Shown piece after piece: positions 18,656 through 26,895 of a stretch of DNA of 64,000 nucleotides. A program made the position numbers and the translations under genes. Positions within the stretch are counted from its first letter, which is position 1. The number at the start of each line of letters is the position of its first letter. The DNA is taken from contig NZ_AP024714.1 of the NCBI RefSeq assembly GCF_033126985.1, positions 1,690,990 through 1,754,989 of the forward strand, read 5' to 3'. This DNA comes from Methylomarinovum caldicuralii (GTDB taxonomy: Bacteria > Pseudomonadota > Gammaproteobacteria > Methylococcales > Methylothermaceae). Below the pieces are notes generated by a model. It ran no database searches and had not been told where the DNA came from. It saw only the letters and a list, made by a program, of their open reading frames with translations.

Positions 18656-19774
18656 ATGAGCCAGGTTCCCAACCCCGTCACGGTCATCGACCAGCTGCCC
18701 GAGGCGTTGCAGCAGCGTAAGGCCCTGGAGCGCCGCTTCAAGGACATCGACTATCGTCACTACCGTGACGCCTGGCGCCACATACCCCGGGGCACGGCGG
18801 TCTTCGGCGACACGGTGATCTACGGCTACCCCCACATCGGCCGGGTCCTGGCACTCGAGGCCGGGCTCAAGGCCCATTTCCAGGCACCCTTCTGGGCCGA
18901 GGAAAAGATCAACGGCTTCAACGTCCGCATCGCCCGCATCGGCGACCAGGTTCTGGCCCTTTCCCGCGGCGGCTTCGTCTGCCCCTTCACCACCGACCGG
19001 CTGCCCGACCTGATGCCGCTGGAGATCTTCGCGCGGCACCCGGATCTGATCGTCTGCGCCGAGGTGGCCGGCCCGGACAACCCTTATCTGGAAAGCAGCC
19101 CTCCTTTCGTCAAGGAGGACGTGGAACTGTTCGTCTTCGACCTGATGCGGAAGAACCAGGCCGGCTTTCTGCCCTACCGCGACAAGCAGCGGCTGATCGA
19201 GACCTTCAACCTGCCGCCGGTGCCTTTGCATGGTTATTTCCATCCCCACGAGGTCGGGCGCATCCGCCAGATCATGCTGCGTCTGCACGAGGAATGGCGC
19301 GAGGGACTGGTGTTCAAGGAGGACTCGCCACGCGACCACCGGGCCAAGTACGTCACCGGCAACATCAACATCGACGACCTGCGCGCGGCGGCCGACAACC
19401 TACTCGACCTGCCGGCGGAATACGTCACCAACCGCCTGCTGCGCCTGAGCCTGTTCGTGGAGGAACACGGCCTGCCCGTGGATGCGGAGCTGGAACGCGC
19501 CCTGGGGGCGGCCCTGCTCGAGGGGCTGCATCAGGCGGTCGCCAAATTCCGCCGCGAACACCGCGTCTATACCACTTTCCGCTGCCGGTTCCGGGAGCGG
19601 GAAAACGCCGAACTGATGTTCGAGCACCTCAGGCGAGCCAGCCACCAGGTTCAGATCCGCCGGCGTGAACTGCGCCGCGAGGGCGATCACTGGCTGCTGG
19701 CGTTCGACCGCATCTACCCGTCGCTGACCGGCATGCTCGGGGATCTACTGGCGGGCCGGCTGGTCTTCGACTGA
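18656..19774 (+). CDS. ATP-dependent RNA ligase, Rnl3 (archaeal/thermophile) type
   Basis: The 372-residue protein has the nucleotidyltransferase motif I at K84 (EEKINGFNVRI), motif III-type ELFVFDLM, motif IV REGLVFKED and a motif V lysine in RAKYVTG, followed by a family-specific helical C-terminal domain. These features and the length fit the homodimeric RNA ligases first described in archaea. They adenylate and join RNA 5'-phosphate to 3'-OH ends, and can circularise RNA. It is back-to-back, tail to tail, with a PIN-domain gene long known as its genomic partner, so the pair is likely a functional RNA-processing module. Confidence 0.88.
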   Translation: MSQVPNPVTVIDQLPEALQQRKALERRFKDIDYRHYRDAWRHIPRGTAVFGDTVIYGYPHIGRVLALEAGLKAHFQAPFWAEEKINGFNVRIARIGDQVLALSRGGFVCPFTTDRLPDLMPLEIFARHPDLIVCAEVAGPDNPYLESSPPFVKEDVELFVFDLMRKNQAGFLPYRDKQRLIETFNLPPVPLHGYFHPHEVGRIRQIMLRLHEEWREGLVFKEDSPRDHRAKYVTGNINIDDLRAAADNLLDLPAEYVTNRLLRLSLFVEEHGLPVDAELERALGAALLEGLHQAVAKFRREHRVYTTFRCRFRERENAELMFEHLRRASHQVQIRRRELRREGDHWLLAFDRIYPSLTGMLGDLLAGRLVFD

Positions 19775-19775
19775 C

Positions 19776-20366
19776 TCAGCTTTCGCGGTATTCCACCAGC
19801 TTTTCCAGCACCGGCATCAGATGCTCCGGGCGGACAATCATCACCCCCACCTTGTCGGCCCACGTCCGCAGCCCCGCGTCCGCCGACAGCAACACCGCGT
19901 CCAGTTCGTAGGCCAGAAGCAGCACGTCCATGTCCTCGCGGCTGTCGATGATGCCCTGGCGCAGCGCCTCCCGGTAGCGCCCCCGCAGCCGGTTGATGAC
20001 CTTGCCGACCGCTTCCTGCTCGGCCCCGTCCTTGACCAGCTTGGCGTGTTCCTCGGCGATCCGCAGCCCCCGGTCGATGCGCAGACGCACCTCGTCGATG
20101 AATTCGTAGAGAATCCCCGCCGGAATCGTCAGATTGAAGCGCCGCGGCGAGCGGATCCGCACCACCGCCTCGAATTCCGGCGGGACCCCGATCTTCTCCC
20201 GCATCAGCTGCAGCTCGCCAAACACCGAAGTCGGCATGTAGAATCTGGCGCCGGTGCGCCTGGCCAGGCTGAGGAAGGCGAGCATCGCCACATCCGGCTC
20301 TTCACCGAACTGGCTGTAAACGTCCGGATTGGTGAAAATGCTGGTGTCGAGCACGAAACGCTCCAT
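19776..20366 (-). CDS. PIN-domain RNA-ligase partner protein
   Basis: The 196-residue protein has the PIN-fold acids D7 (RFVLDTSIF), a later D in [15 protein letters not shown] and the final [12 protein letters not shown] block. PIN domains are metal-dependent ribonucleases. Families of this exact length adjacent to Rnl3 RNA ligases are annotated as RNA ligase partners. Its stop codon is 1 bp from the ligase stop, in convergent orientation. A reasonable hypothesis is that it cleaves RNA and the ligase rejoins or circularises it. Catalytic activity has to be assumed. Confidence 0.85.
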   Translation of the reverse strand: MERFVLDTSIFTNPDVYSQFGEEPDVAMLAFLSLARRTGARFYMPTSVFGELQLMREKIGVPPEFEAVVRIRSPRRFNLTIPAGILYEFIDEVRLRIDRGLRIAEEHAKLVKDGAEQEAVGKVINRLRGRYREALRQGIIDSREDMDVLLLAYELDAVLLSADAGLRTWADKVGVMIVRPEHLMPVLEKLVEYRES

Positions 20367-20379
20367 TCCCCTCTCCTGA

Positions 20380-20427
20380 TTGGGTTATCGTATTCGGTCG
20401 TCTATACTTGGAAGCAAGGAGGACATC
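20380..20427 (+). promoter_or_regulatory. Sigma70-type promoter and Shine-Dalgarno for the FmdB-like/ugd unit
   Basis: TTGGGT (20380-20385) and TATACT (20403-20408) are spaced by 17 bases, and AAGGAGG (20416-20422) sits 5 bases before the ATG at 20428. The 61-bp gap to the divergent PIN gene contains nothing else visible. Confidence 0.7.
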
Positions 20428-20691
20428 ATGCCCACTTACGATTACCTTTGCAAAACCAACGGCAAGGTCGTGGAAGTGCGCCATCCGATGGCCAAAACCG
20501 TGCGCACCTGGGGCGAGCTGTGCCAACTGGCCGGCATCGACCCCGGCGACACCCCGGGTGATGCGCCCGTGGAACGGCTGATCACCGGCGGCCACGTGGT
20601 TTCCAGCGCCAGTCTGAAGAATCCGGAGCCCTGCGGCGGCGGCACCTGTGGCATGCCCGCCTGCGGCGGCGGAACCTGCATGATGGAGTAA
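20428..20691 (+). CDS. Small FmdB-like zinc-ribbon protein, atypical
   Basis: The 87-residue protein starts [20 protein letters not shown] like FmdB-type zinc ribbons (MPTYEYxCxxCG), but the second cysteine of the first pair is replaced (CKTN). Its C-terminus is Gly/Cys-rich with repeated CGGGTC and CGMPAC. So either the zinc site is rebuilt from the C-terminal cysteines or it no longer binds zinc. Its function is unknown. It is 4 bp upstream of ugd and shares its promoter, an association with sugar-nucleotide supply that may be incidental. Confidence 0.65.
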   Translation: MPTYDYLCKTNGKVVEVRHPMAKTVRTWGELCQLAGIDPGDTPGDAPVERLITGGHVVSSASLKNPEPCGGGTCGMPACGGGTCMME

Positions 20692-20695
20692 GGCT

Positions 20696-22015
20696 TTGAA
20701 AATCACCATTTTCGGCACCGGCTACGTGGGCCTGGTCACCGGCGCCTGTCTGGCGGAAGTCGGCAACGAAGTCCTGTGCATGGACGTGGACCGGGACAAG
20801 ATCGACCGCCTCAAACGCGGGGAGATCCCCATCTACGAGCCGGATCTGGACAAGCTGGTGGCGCGCAATGCCGCCGCCGGACGCCTGTCCTTCACCACCG
20901 ATCCGGCCGAGGCCGTGTCCCACGGGCTGTTCCAGTTCATCGCCGTCGGCACCCCGCCGGACGAGGATGGCTCCGCCGACCTGCGCCACGTGCTGGCGGT
21001 GGCCGCCACCATCGCTGAGCACATGGACGACTACCGCATCGTGGTGAACAAGTCCACCGTGCCGGTGGGCACCGCCGACCGGGTCCGCGACCGGATCCAG
21101 GAAATTCTGGCCCGGCGGGGCAAGGTGCTGGAATTCGATGTGGTGTCCAATCCCGAATTCCTCAAGGAAGGGGCCGCTATCGACGACTTCATGAAGCCGG
21201 ACCGCATCATCGTCGGCACCGACAACCCCCGCACCGCCGAGCTGCTGCGGGTGCTGTACGCCCCCTTCAACCGCAACCACGACCGCCTCATCGCCATGGA
21301 CGTGCGCTCGGCGGAGCTGACCAAGTACGCCGCCAACGCCATGCTGGCCACCAAGATCAGCTTCATGAACGAACTGGCCAATCTGGCGGAGAAGCTCGAT
21401 GCCGACATCGAGAAGGTCCGCGTCGGCATCGGCTCCGATCCCCGCATAGGCTACCACTTCATCTATCCCGGCTGCGGTTACGGCGGCTCCTGCTTTCCCA
21501 AGGACGTCAAAGCCCTGGAACGCACCGCCCGGGAAGCCGGCTACGAGGCCTGCCTGCTGCAGGCGGTGGAGCAGGTCAACGAGCGCCAGAAACGCCGGCT
21601 GTTCGAGAAGATCTGCGACCACTTCAACGGCGATTTGGCGGGCAGGACCATCGCCCTCTGGGGCCTGGCCTTCAAGCCCAACACCGACGACATGCGCGAG
21701 GCCCCGAGCCGGGTGCTGATGGAGCAGCTATGGCAGGCGGGTGCCCGGGTGCAGGCCCACGACCCGGTGGCCATGAACGAGGCCCGCCGCATCTACGGCG
21801 AACGCGAGGATCTGGTGCTGGCCGACTCCCCCATGGAGGCGGTGCAAGGGGCCGACGCCCTGGCGGTGGTGACCGAGTGGCGCGTCTTCCGCAGCCCCGA
21901 TTTCCCCGCCCTGCGGGAAAAGCTGAAACAGCCGGTGCTCTTCGACGGCAGGAACATCTACGACCCGGCCATCCTGCGGGGGATGGGGTTCCACTACTAC
22001 GGGATCGGGCGGTGA
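20696..22015 (+). CDS. ugd: UDP-glucose 6-dehydrogenase
   Basis: The 439-residue protein has the Rossmann start [20 protein letters not shown], the [14 protein letters not shown] active-site block with the catalytic cysteine, and the [15 protein letters not shown]-terminal nucleotide-binding block. It oxidises UDP-glucose twice to UDP-glucuronate using NAD, and would feed uronic acid to the polysaccharide locus that follows. A GDP-mannose dehydrogenase is a less likely alternative. The start appears to be TTG at 20696, with GGAG upstream overlapping the preceding gene's end. Placement just before the glycan locus fits its role. Confidence 0.9.
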   Translation: MKITIFGTGYVGLVTGACLAEVGNEVLCMDVDRDKIDRLKRGEIPIYEPDLDKLVARNAAAGRLSFTTDPAEAVSHGLFQFIAVGTPPDEDGSADLRHVLAVAATIAEHMDDYRIVVNKSTVPVGTADRVRDRIQEILARRGKVLEFDVVSNPEFLKEGAAIDDFMKPDRIIVGTDNPRTAELLRVLYAPFNRNHDRLIAMDVRSAELTKYAANAMLATKISFMNELANLAEKLDADIEKVRVGIGSDPRIGYHFIYPGCGYGGSCFPKDVKALERTAREAGYEACLLQAVEQVNERQKRRLFEKICDHFNGDLAGRTIALWGLAFKPNTDDMREAPSRVLMEQLWQAGARVQAHDPVAMNEARRIYGEREDLVLADSPMEAVQGADALAVVTEWRVFRSPDFPALREKLKQPVLFDGRNIYDPAILRGMGFHYYGIGR

Positions 22016-22021
22016 GACTGG

Positions 22022-22092
22022 AGCGGGTGAGGGGAATCGAACCCCCGTCATCAGCTTGGGAAGCTGAGGTTCTACCATTGAACTACACCCGC
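22022..22092 (-). tRNA. tRNA-Gly (anticodon CCC)
   Basis: On the minus strand the cloverleaf begins GCGGGTG and ends CACCCGC; the anticodon stem TCAGC/GCTGA encloses the loop TTCCCAA, giving anticodon CCC. The T-arm has GGGTTCGATTCCC. It marks the boundary between core genome and the polysaccharide locus. Confidence 0.92.
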
Positions 22093-22159
22093 TGCGGGAG
22101 TGTATTGTATAGGCTACTGCTCGACGAAGACAAGTAACGGATAACGGATAACAGAACCG

Positions 22160-23068
22160 ATGCTTTACCGACTCAAGACGACCGCAGGACGCACCCACTT
22201 TGCCTGGGCGTGCCGGAAAATTTATGCCACCCCTCCCCTGGACACCCGTAATGCCCTGCCGGTGACCGTGGTCACCCAACTCCGTCACTGCGACGTCATT
22301 CTGTATCTGGTCGCCATCAAGTCGTTTGCCAGCCGGGTCCCGTTTCGCGAGGCAATCATATTGGATGACGGCAGCCTTACCCCCCGAGACCGTCAAACCA
22401 TCGGCCACCATATCCCCCATTCCCGGACAATTCCCATCACCCGCTTCCGGGATCCCGCCTGTCCCGCGGGAGGAGCCTGGGAGCGGCTGCTGGCAATTGC
22501 CGAATTCAGCAGGGACCGCTATGTGATCCAACTGGACAGCGACACCCTGACCCGGGCGCCTCTGGAGGAGGTTTGCAACCACATTGACAGCAACACCGCT
22601 TTTGTCATCGGCACCTGGGACCGGCAGGGGATTGAGACGATGCGCGCCTGCTCCGAACGGGTGCAGCAGCGGGTCTCCAGCCTTGAGTGCGCCCACGTGC
22701 AGCTGGCAGCCGAGGCCGCCTTCATCCGCCTGCCCCGTGTCGACGAACTCAACTATGTGCGTGGTTGCGCCGGCTTCGCCGGATTTCCTGCCGGATCGAT
22801 CGAACGCGGCTTCATCTCCGAATTCTCCCAGGCAATGGAAAGCCTGCTCGGGTCCAAGTGGCACGAATGGGGCAGTGAGCAGGTGATGTCCAACGTGGTC
22901 ATTGCCAACCTTCCCGAAGCCCGGGTTCTGCCCCACCCAAAATACACCGACTGCAGCAAAATGACCCCGGACACCCATTTCATCCATTTCGTGGGCAGCT
23001 GCCGCTTCAAAAACGGCCGGTATGCCCGACTGGGCGCTGAAACCATCCGGAACCTCCGGAACTCCTGA
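22160..23068 (+). CDS. Putative GT-A-type glycosyltransferase
   Basis: The 302-residue protein has a DxD-like motif in YVIQLDSDTLTRAP preceded by a beta-alpha region (VTVVTQLRHCDVILYLVAIK, AIILDDGSL), typical of GT-A folds that bind nucleotide sugar through a metal. No specific family is recognised and the C-terminal half is unfamiliar. It is the first gene of the glycan locus, 6 bp before the adenylating-enzyme gene. No clear Shine-Dalgarno is present, and a short TAACGGATAACGGATAAC tandem lies just upstream. Confidence 0.6.
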   Translation: MLYRLKTTAGRTHFAWACRKIYATPPLDTRNALPVTVVTQLRHCDVILYLVAIKSFASRVPFREAIILDDGSLTPRDRQTIGHHIPHSRTIPITRFRDPACPAGGAWERLLAIAEFSRDRYVIQLDSDTLTRAPLEEVCNHIDSNTAFVIGTWDRQGIETMRACSERVQQRVSSLECAHVQLAAEAAFIRLPRVDELNYVRGCAGFAGFPAGSIERGFISEFSQAMESLLGSKWHEWGSEQVMSNVVIANLPEARVLPHPKYTDCSKMTPDTHFIHFVGSCRFKNGRYARLGAETIRNLRNS

Positions 23069-23073
23069 AAGCC

Positions 23074-24450
23074 ATGGTCAGCCTGCCGCCTCCACTGTCG
23101 AGAACTCTGTACCGCCTCCAGGAGCAAGCCCTGAAAAGACCGACTTTTGCCTATCTTGGCGACCTGGAACACAACCAATGGCTTGCCAGAGAGGAACTGG
23201 AATCGCTCCAGCTGCAGAAACTGCGGGCGCTGCTGGCCATATGCCTGGCCCACTGTCCCTGGCACGCCCGCCGCATTCGCAACAGCGGCATTGATCCGGA
23301 AAACCTCACCTGGGAGGATTTCCGCCGCCTGCCGACCATGACCCGGGAGGATGCCAGCCGCCACGGGGATGAGATGGTCTGGCGGGAGGCACCGGGCGGC
23401 ATTTACCGCTACAACACCGGCGGCTCCTCGGGCGAGCCGCTGATCTTCTACTTCGGCCGCAAACGCCAGGCCGCCGACGCCGCCTGCCGCATCCGGGCCC
23501 GGCGCTGGTGGGGCGTGGAGCCGGGGGACCGGGAAGTGCTGCTCTGGGGCGCACCGGTGGAACTGAACCGCACCGACCGGCTCAAAACGCTGCGCGACCG
23601 GCTGTGCAACCAGCTGCTCCTCAACGCCTTCGAGATGTCCGAGGCCCGCATGGACGCCTACCTGGATCAGGTGGAGGCTTACCAGCCCAAAGTGATCTAC
23701 GGCTATGCCAGCAGTCTGGCCCTCCTGGCCGAGCATGCGGAAAAACGCAACCGCGTCCCACACCTGCCCCAGCTCAAGGTTGTCTATGCCACCGGCGAAC
23801 CCCTCTACCCCCACCAGAAGGAAATCATCGCCCGGGTGTTCGCCGCTCCCGTAGCCCGGGAATACGGCGCCCGCGATGCCGGACTGATCGCCCTGGAATC
23901 CCCGGCAGGCCAGCTTTTGGTCAACTCCGAGTGGCTCATCGTCGAAATTCTGGACGATAAGGGAAACCCGGTCCCCGACGGGGAAAGCGGGGAAGTGGTG
24001 ATCACCAACCTGGCTTCCGAGGCCCAGCCCTTCATCCGCTACCGCACCGGCGACCGGGCCCGCCGCAGCGCTACACCCTGCCGCCAGGGGCGCGGCCTCG
24101 AGGTACTGGAGGAGGTTGAGGGAAGGTCCACCGACTTCATCGTCTCTCCGGACGGTACCGTCATGCATGCTCTGGCGCTCATTTATATTTTGCGGGAAAT
24201 CCCGGGCGTCCGCCGGTTCAAAATCATCCAGCAGCGGCCGACCCAGGTGGAGGTGCTCATCGTTCCCGAACCCGATCTATGGCAGGATGCGAATCTCGAC
24301 ACCATCCGTCGGGGACTGCGGCAGCGCCTGGGGCAGGAGGTCGCCATAAACATCGACCTAGTAGGACACATTCCTGCCGAAAAATCCGGCAAATATCGTT
24401 ACGTCGTCAGCGAAATCCAGGGAACACCCCATGTTGAAACAAATCGTTAA
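23074..24450 (+). CDS. CapK/PaaK-type AMP-forming adenylate enzyme
   Basis: The 458-residue protein has the AMP-binding P-loop YNTGGSSGEPLIFYF, the REYGARDAG A5-type motif, and IRYRTGDRA, as in phenylacetate-CoA ligase-like proteins found in capsule and O-antigen loci (CapK family). These activate a carboxylic acid with ATP; the acid and acceptor here are unknown, perhaps an amino acid or uronic acid linked to the glycan. The stop overlaps the following methyltransferase start by 20 bp, so the genes are translationally coupled. Confidence 0.8.
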   Translation: MVSLPPPLSRTLYRLQEQALKRPTFAYLGDLEHNQWLAREELESLQLQKLRALLAICLAHCPWHARRIRNSGIDPENLTWEDFRRLPTMTREDASRHGDEMVWREAPGGIYRYNTGGSSGEPLIFYFGRKRQAADAACRIRARRWWGVEPGDREVLLWGAPVELNRTDRLKTLRDRLCNQLLLNAFEMSEARMDAYLDQVEAYQPKVIYGYASSLALLAEHAEKRNRVPHLPQLKVVYATGEPLYPHQKEIIARVFAAPVAREYGARDAGLIALESPAGQLLVNSEWLIVEILDDKGNPVPDGESGEVVITNLASEAQPFIRYRTGDRARRSATPCRQGRGLEVLEEVEGRSTDFIVSPDGTVMHALALIYILREIPGVRRFKIIQQRPTQVEVLIVPEPDLWQDANLDTIRRGLRQRLGQEVAINIDLVGHIPAEKSGKYRYVVSEIQGTPHVETNR

Positions 24451-25141
24451 GAAATCTTTCCGCACCCTCGGCCTCAAGGTCGAACGTCTGGATCCTCTGG
24501 AAGAATCCATCCCAGCAGACTACAACCGTTCCCCCTTTCTGCCCCGGATATACCGCGGCGCCCTGGATCGCTACTTGTACTTCCTGGATCAGCTGGAGAA
24601 GGTCAGGGAGATAGACGGTGACATCGTCGAATGCGGCGTTTCCATCGGCCACGGCGCCCTGCTGTTCACCTTGATGAACGAATACCTGGGGAAGATGCGC
24701 CACTATTATGGCTTCGATTCTTTCGAGGGTTTTCCTGACCCCATCGACAAGGATGAAACCACACCGATCAAAGGCAAGGGATTCTGGGCCAGCCCACCGG
24801 AAACCGTGATGAAAGTCCTGCGGGACGGCCGCCTCCCGGAACAGGTCATCCGGGAATACATCCATTTGGTCAAGGGCTGGTTCCAGGACACCCTCCCGCA
24901 ATACCAAGGCACCATCGCCCTGCTCCATCTCGACTGCGATCTATACGAATCCTATAAGATCGCCCTGGAGACTTTATACGACAAGGCGGCCCCGGGCGGC
25001 ATCGTTATGTTCGACGAATACGGTGACCAACGCTGGCCCGGAGCGACCAAGGCGATCGATGAATTCTTTGCCGACAAACCAGAAAAACCCCAACCCCACG
25101 AAAAATGCACCTGGAAATACTATATTCGAAAGCCGAGATAA
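24431..25141 (+). CDS. TylF/MycF-type O-methyltransferase
   Basis: The 236-residue protein shows the class I SAM-binding start DIVECGVSIGHGALLF and the TylF family block LLHLDCDLYESYKIAL with the metal-binding aspartates, then GGIVMFDEYGDQRWPGA. Such enzymes methylate sugar hydroxyls in macrolides and are also common in polysaccharide loci, where they cap or decorate glycans. The start at 24431 lies inside the preceding gene. The natural substrate is inferred as a sugar of the locus. Confidence 0.85.
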   Translation: MLKQIVKKSFRTLGLKVERLDPLEESIPADYNRSPFLPRIYRGALDRYLYFLDQLEKVREIDGDIVECGVSIGHGALLFTLMNEYLGKMRHYYGFDSFEGFPDPIDKDETTPIKGKGFWASPPETVMKVLRDGRLPEQVIREYIHLVKGWFQDTLPQYQGTIALLHLDCDLYESYKIALETLYDKAAPGGIVMFDEYGDQRWPGATKAIDEFFADKPEKPQPHEKCTWKYYIRKPR

Positions 25142-25749
25142 AACTGGCCACCGTCCTGCTGGCAGCTCTGTCCCTTGTTCCACTCCAATCCCAAGCCCTG
25201 CCTCCCTGGCCGGAAGCACTGCGCGGTTATTGGAAGGAAATACGCACCCCGGAACCGGTGCCGGTATTCTGCGAGCATACCCTCAGCCCGAAAAGCGGAC
25301 CGGGTTGGCGGGGACCAGGGCTTTCCGGCGTGAACCATTATTGTGACTCAAAGGTAAAACACCATATTTGCCTCAGGTATTCTGGCAAGGATCGCAGGGC
25401 CTGTTTGGTCGCCCTGGCAAAAGGGATCAATGATTTGATCGCCAACGCAAAACAAAAAAAGCTCAATAACCACCCTATGTTGCCTTATCTCTATACCGAA
25501 TATGGCAACTTCTTCAATGAGGCTGGCGATTATTTCCGGGCGATTCAGGAATATCTGACCGCAATCCGCAAGAACCGCAAATATCTGCCTGCCTACATCC
25601 GCCTTGCCGATGCCTTTATCAGAACCAAACAATACGACAAGGCCGAAAAGACGCTGAAATATGCCCTCAAAATTCAAAAGAATCCGCGCCATGAAGCCTA
25701 CATAAAGAAAAAACTGGCAAGAATCAAAAAACTGAAATCAAAATCGTAA
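25105..25749 (+). CDS. Exported protein with TPR-like helices, unknown function
   Basis: The 214 residues have an N-terminal hydrophobic segment (about 14-31, LATVLLAALSLVPLQSQA) that may be a signal peptide, cysteines in FCEHTL, YCDSK, ICLRYS and ACLVAL that could form two disulfides, and a C-terminal tetratricopeptide-like region (GDYFRAIQEYLTAIRKNRKY, QYDKAEKTLKYALKIQKNP). TPRs mediate protein contacts, so it may tether export or assembly proteins. The start overlaps the methyltransferase gene by 37 bp. The tail is Lys-rich. A later start near 25120 is possible. Confidence 0.55.
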   Translation: MHLEILYSKAEIKLATVLLAALSLVPLQSQALPPWPEALRGYWKEIRTPEPVPVFCEHTLSPKSGPGWRGPGLSGVNHYCDSKVKHHICLRYSGKDRRACLVALAKGINDLIANAKQKKLNNHPMLPYLYTEYGNFFNEAGDYFRAIQEYLTAIRKNRKYLPAYIRLADAFIRTKQYDKAEKTLKYALKIQKNPRHEAYIKKKLARIKKLKSKS

Positions 25750-25772
25750 CATCAATCAATGCTGATGCTGAC

Positions 25773-26591
25773 ATGCTCCAAGTCGCCAAAAACCTCTACA
25801 CCTACCGCGAACTGATCGCCGCCCTGGCCTGGAAAAACATCATCGTCCGCTACAAGCAGGCCTATCTCGGCATCCTCTGGTCGGTGCTCAAGCCGGTGAT
25901 GCTGATGCTGATCTTCACCCTGGTGCGCAGCTTCGTCGGCATCGACACTGGTAACATCCCCTACCCGGTGCTCACCTTCGCCGCCCTGATGCCCTGGATC
26001 TTCTTTCAGGAATCGGCGGCGGAGGGAGTCAACAGCGTCACCAGCAACGCGGCCCTGATCCGCAAGATCTATTTCCCCCGCGAGGTCTTTCCCCTCACCG
26101 CCATGGTCACCAAGACCGTGGAACTGGGGATCAACTTCCTGATCCTGGCCGGGCTGATGTACTACTACCGCATGGTGCCGACCGTCCATGCCGTCTGGGT
26201 GCCGGCCATCATCCTTTACACCATGGTGGTGGCCCTGACCGTCAGCTTCTTCGGCGCCGCCCTCAACGTCTATTACCGCGACGTGGCCCAGATGCTGCCG
26301 GTGGCCCTGTCGCTGCTGATGTACGCCTCCCCCATCATCTATCCCCTCGACCTGGTCAAGCAGAAGCTGCTGGTGGAACAGGCCGCCGGCGTTTGGTCGG
26401 AACGGCTCTACACCCTGTACCTGTGCAACCCCCTGGCCGGCATCATCGACGCCTTCCAGCGGGTCCTGCTCAAGGGCCTGCCGCCGGACTGGGACACCCT
26501 GATTCCCGGCGCCATCGTCACCGCGGTGATGCTGCCTTTCAGTTATCTGTTCTTCAAACGGGCGGAAAGCTGGTTCGCCGATGTGATCTGA
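25773..26591 (+). CDS. wzm: ABC-2 polysaccharide export permease
   Basis: The 272-residue protein has six predicted membrane segments and the ABC-2 family blocks WSVLKPVMLMLIFTLV and YYRDVAQMLP; the start ALAWKNIIVRYKQAYLGILW is typical of Wzm-like O-antigen/capsule exporters. It would form the membrane channel for a lipid-linked glycan with the Wzt ATPase, whose gene normally follows directly but here lies about 5 kb away, separated by mobile DNA. Identification as an export permease is firm; the substrate is unknown. Confidence 0.9.
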   Translation: MLQVAKNLYTYRELIAALAWKNIIVRYKQAYLGILWSVLKPVMLMLIFTLVRSFVGIDTGNIPYPVLTFAALMPWIFFQESAAEGVNSVTSNAALIRKIYFPREVFPLTAMVTKTVELGINFLILAGLMYYYRMVPTVHAVWVPAIILYTMVVALTVSFFGAALNVYYRDVAQMLPVALSLLMYASPIIYPLDLVKQKLLVEQAAGVWSERLYTLYLCNPLAGIIDAFQRVLLKGLPPDWDTLIPGAIVTAVMLPFSYLFFKRAESWFADVI

Positions 26592-26637
26592 GGCAGACGC
26601 GGTATACTGACGCTCAGGATCGACAGACAAACGCATC

Positions 26638-26887
26638 ATGCCGGTGACAGAAGACGACAATCACGTCCGCGAACTGGTGGAACGGATCGTGGAGGAGAAG
26701 CTTCGCGCCTTCGTGGCCGAACGCGACATCGAGCTGCGCGAGCGCCTCGTGCGGGTGGAGGAGGCCATCCGCCATCAGGGCGAGCTGATGGAACAGGGCT
26801 TCCGCCTGATGGAGAAGCGTTTCGAGCAGGTGGACAAACGCTTCGAGCAAATCGACAAGCGCTTTGAAATGCTCATCGCCCAGATGG
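26638..26887 (+). pseudogene. Coiled-coil protein gene cut by IS66 copy A
   Basis: Only the first 83 residues remain before the IS66 right end at 26888. They are very rich in Glu/Lys/Arg with heptad-like repeats (RFEQVDKRFEQIDKRFEML), so a coiled-coil or DNA-binding-associated helix is likely; the missing C-terminus would have held any catalytic domain. I do not recognise the family. The continuous frame that runs on to 27120 is a fusion with IS66 sequence and is not a real protein. The 3' half is not seen anywhere in the window. Confidence 0.6.
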
Positions 26888-26895
26888 GTTACCGT

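Noticed and set aside
22124-22152. TAACGGATAACGGATAAC tandem as a regulatory array
   Set aside because: It is only a two-and-a-half-unit 9-bp repeat with no further context.
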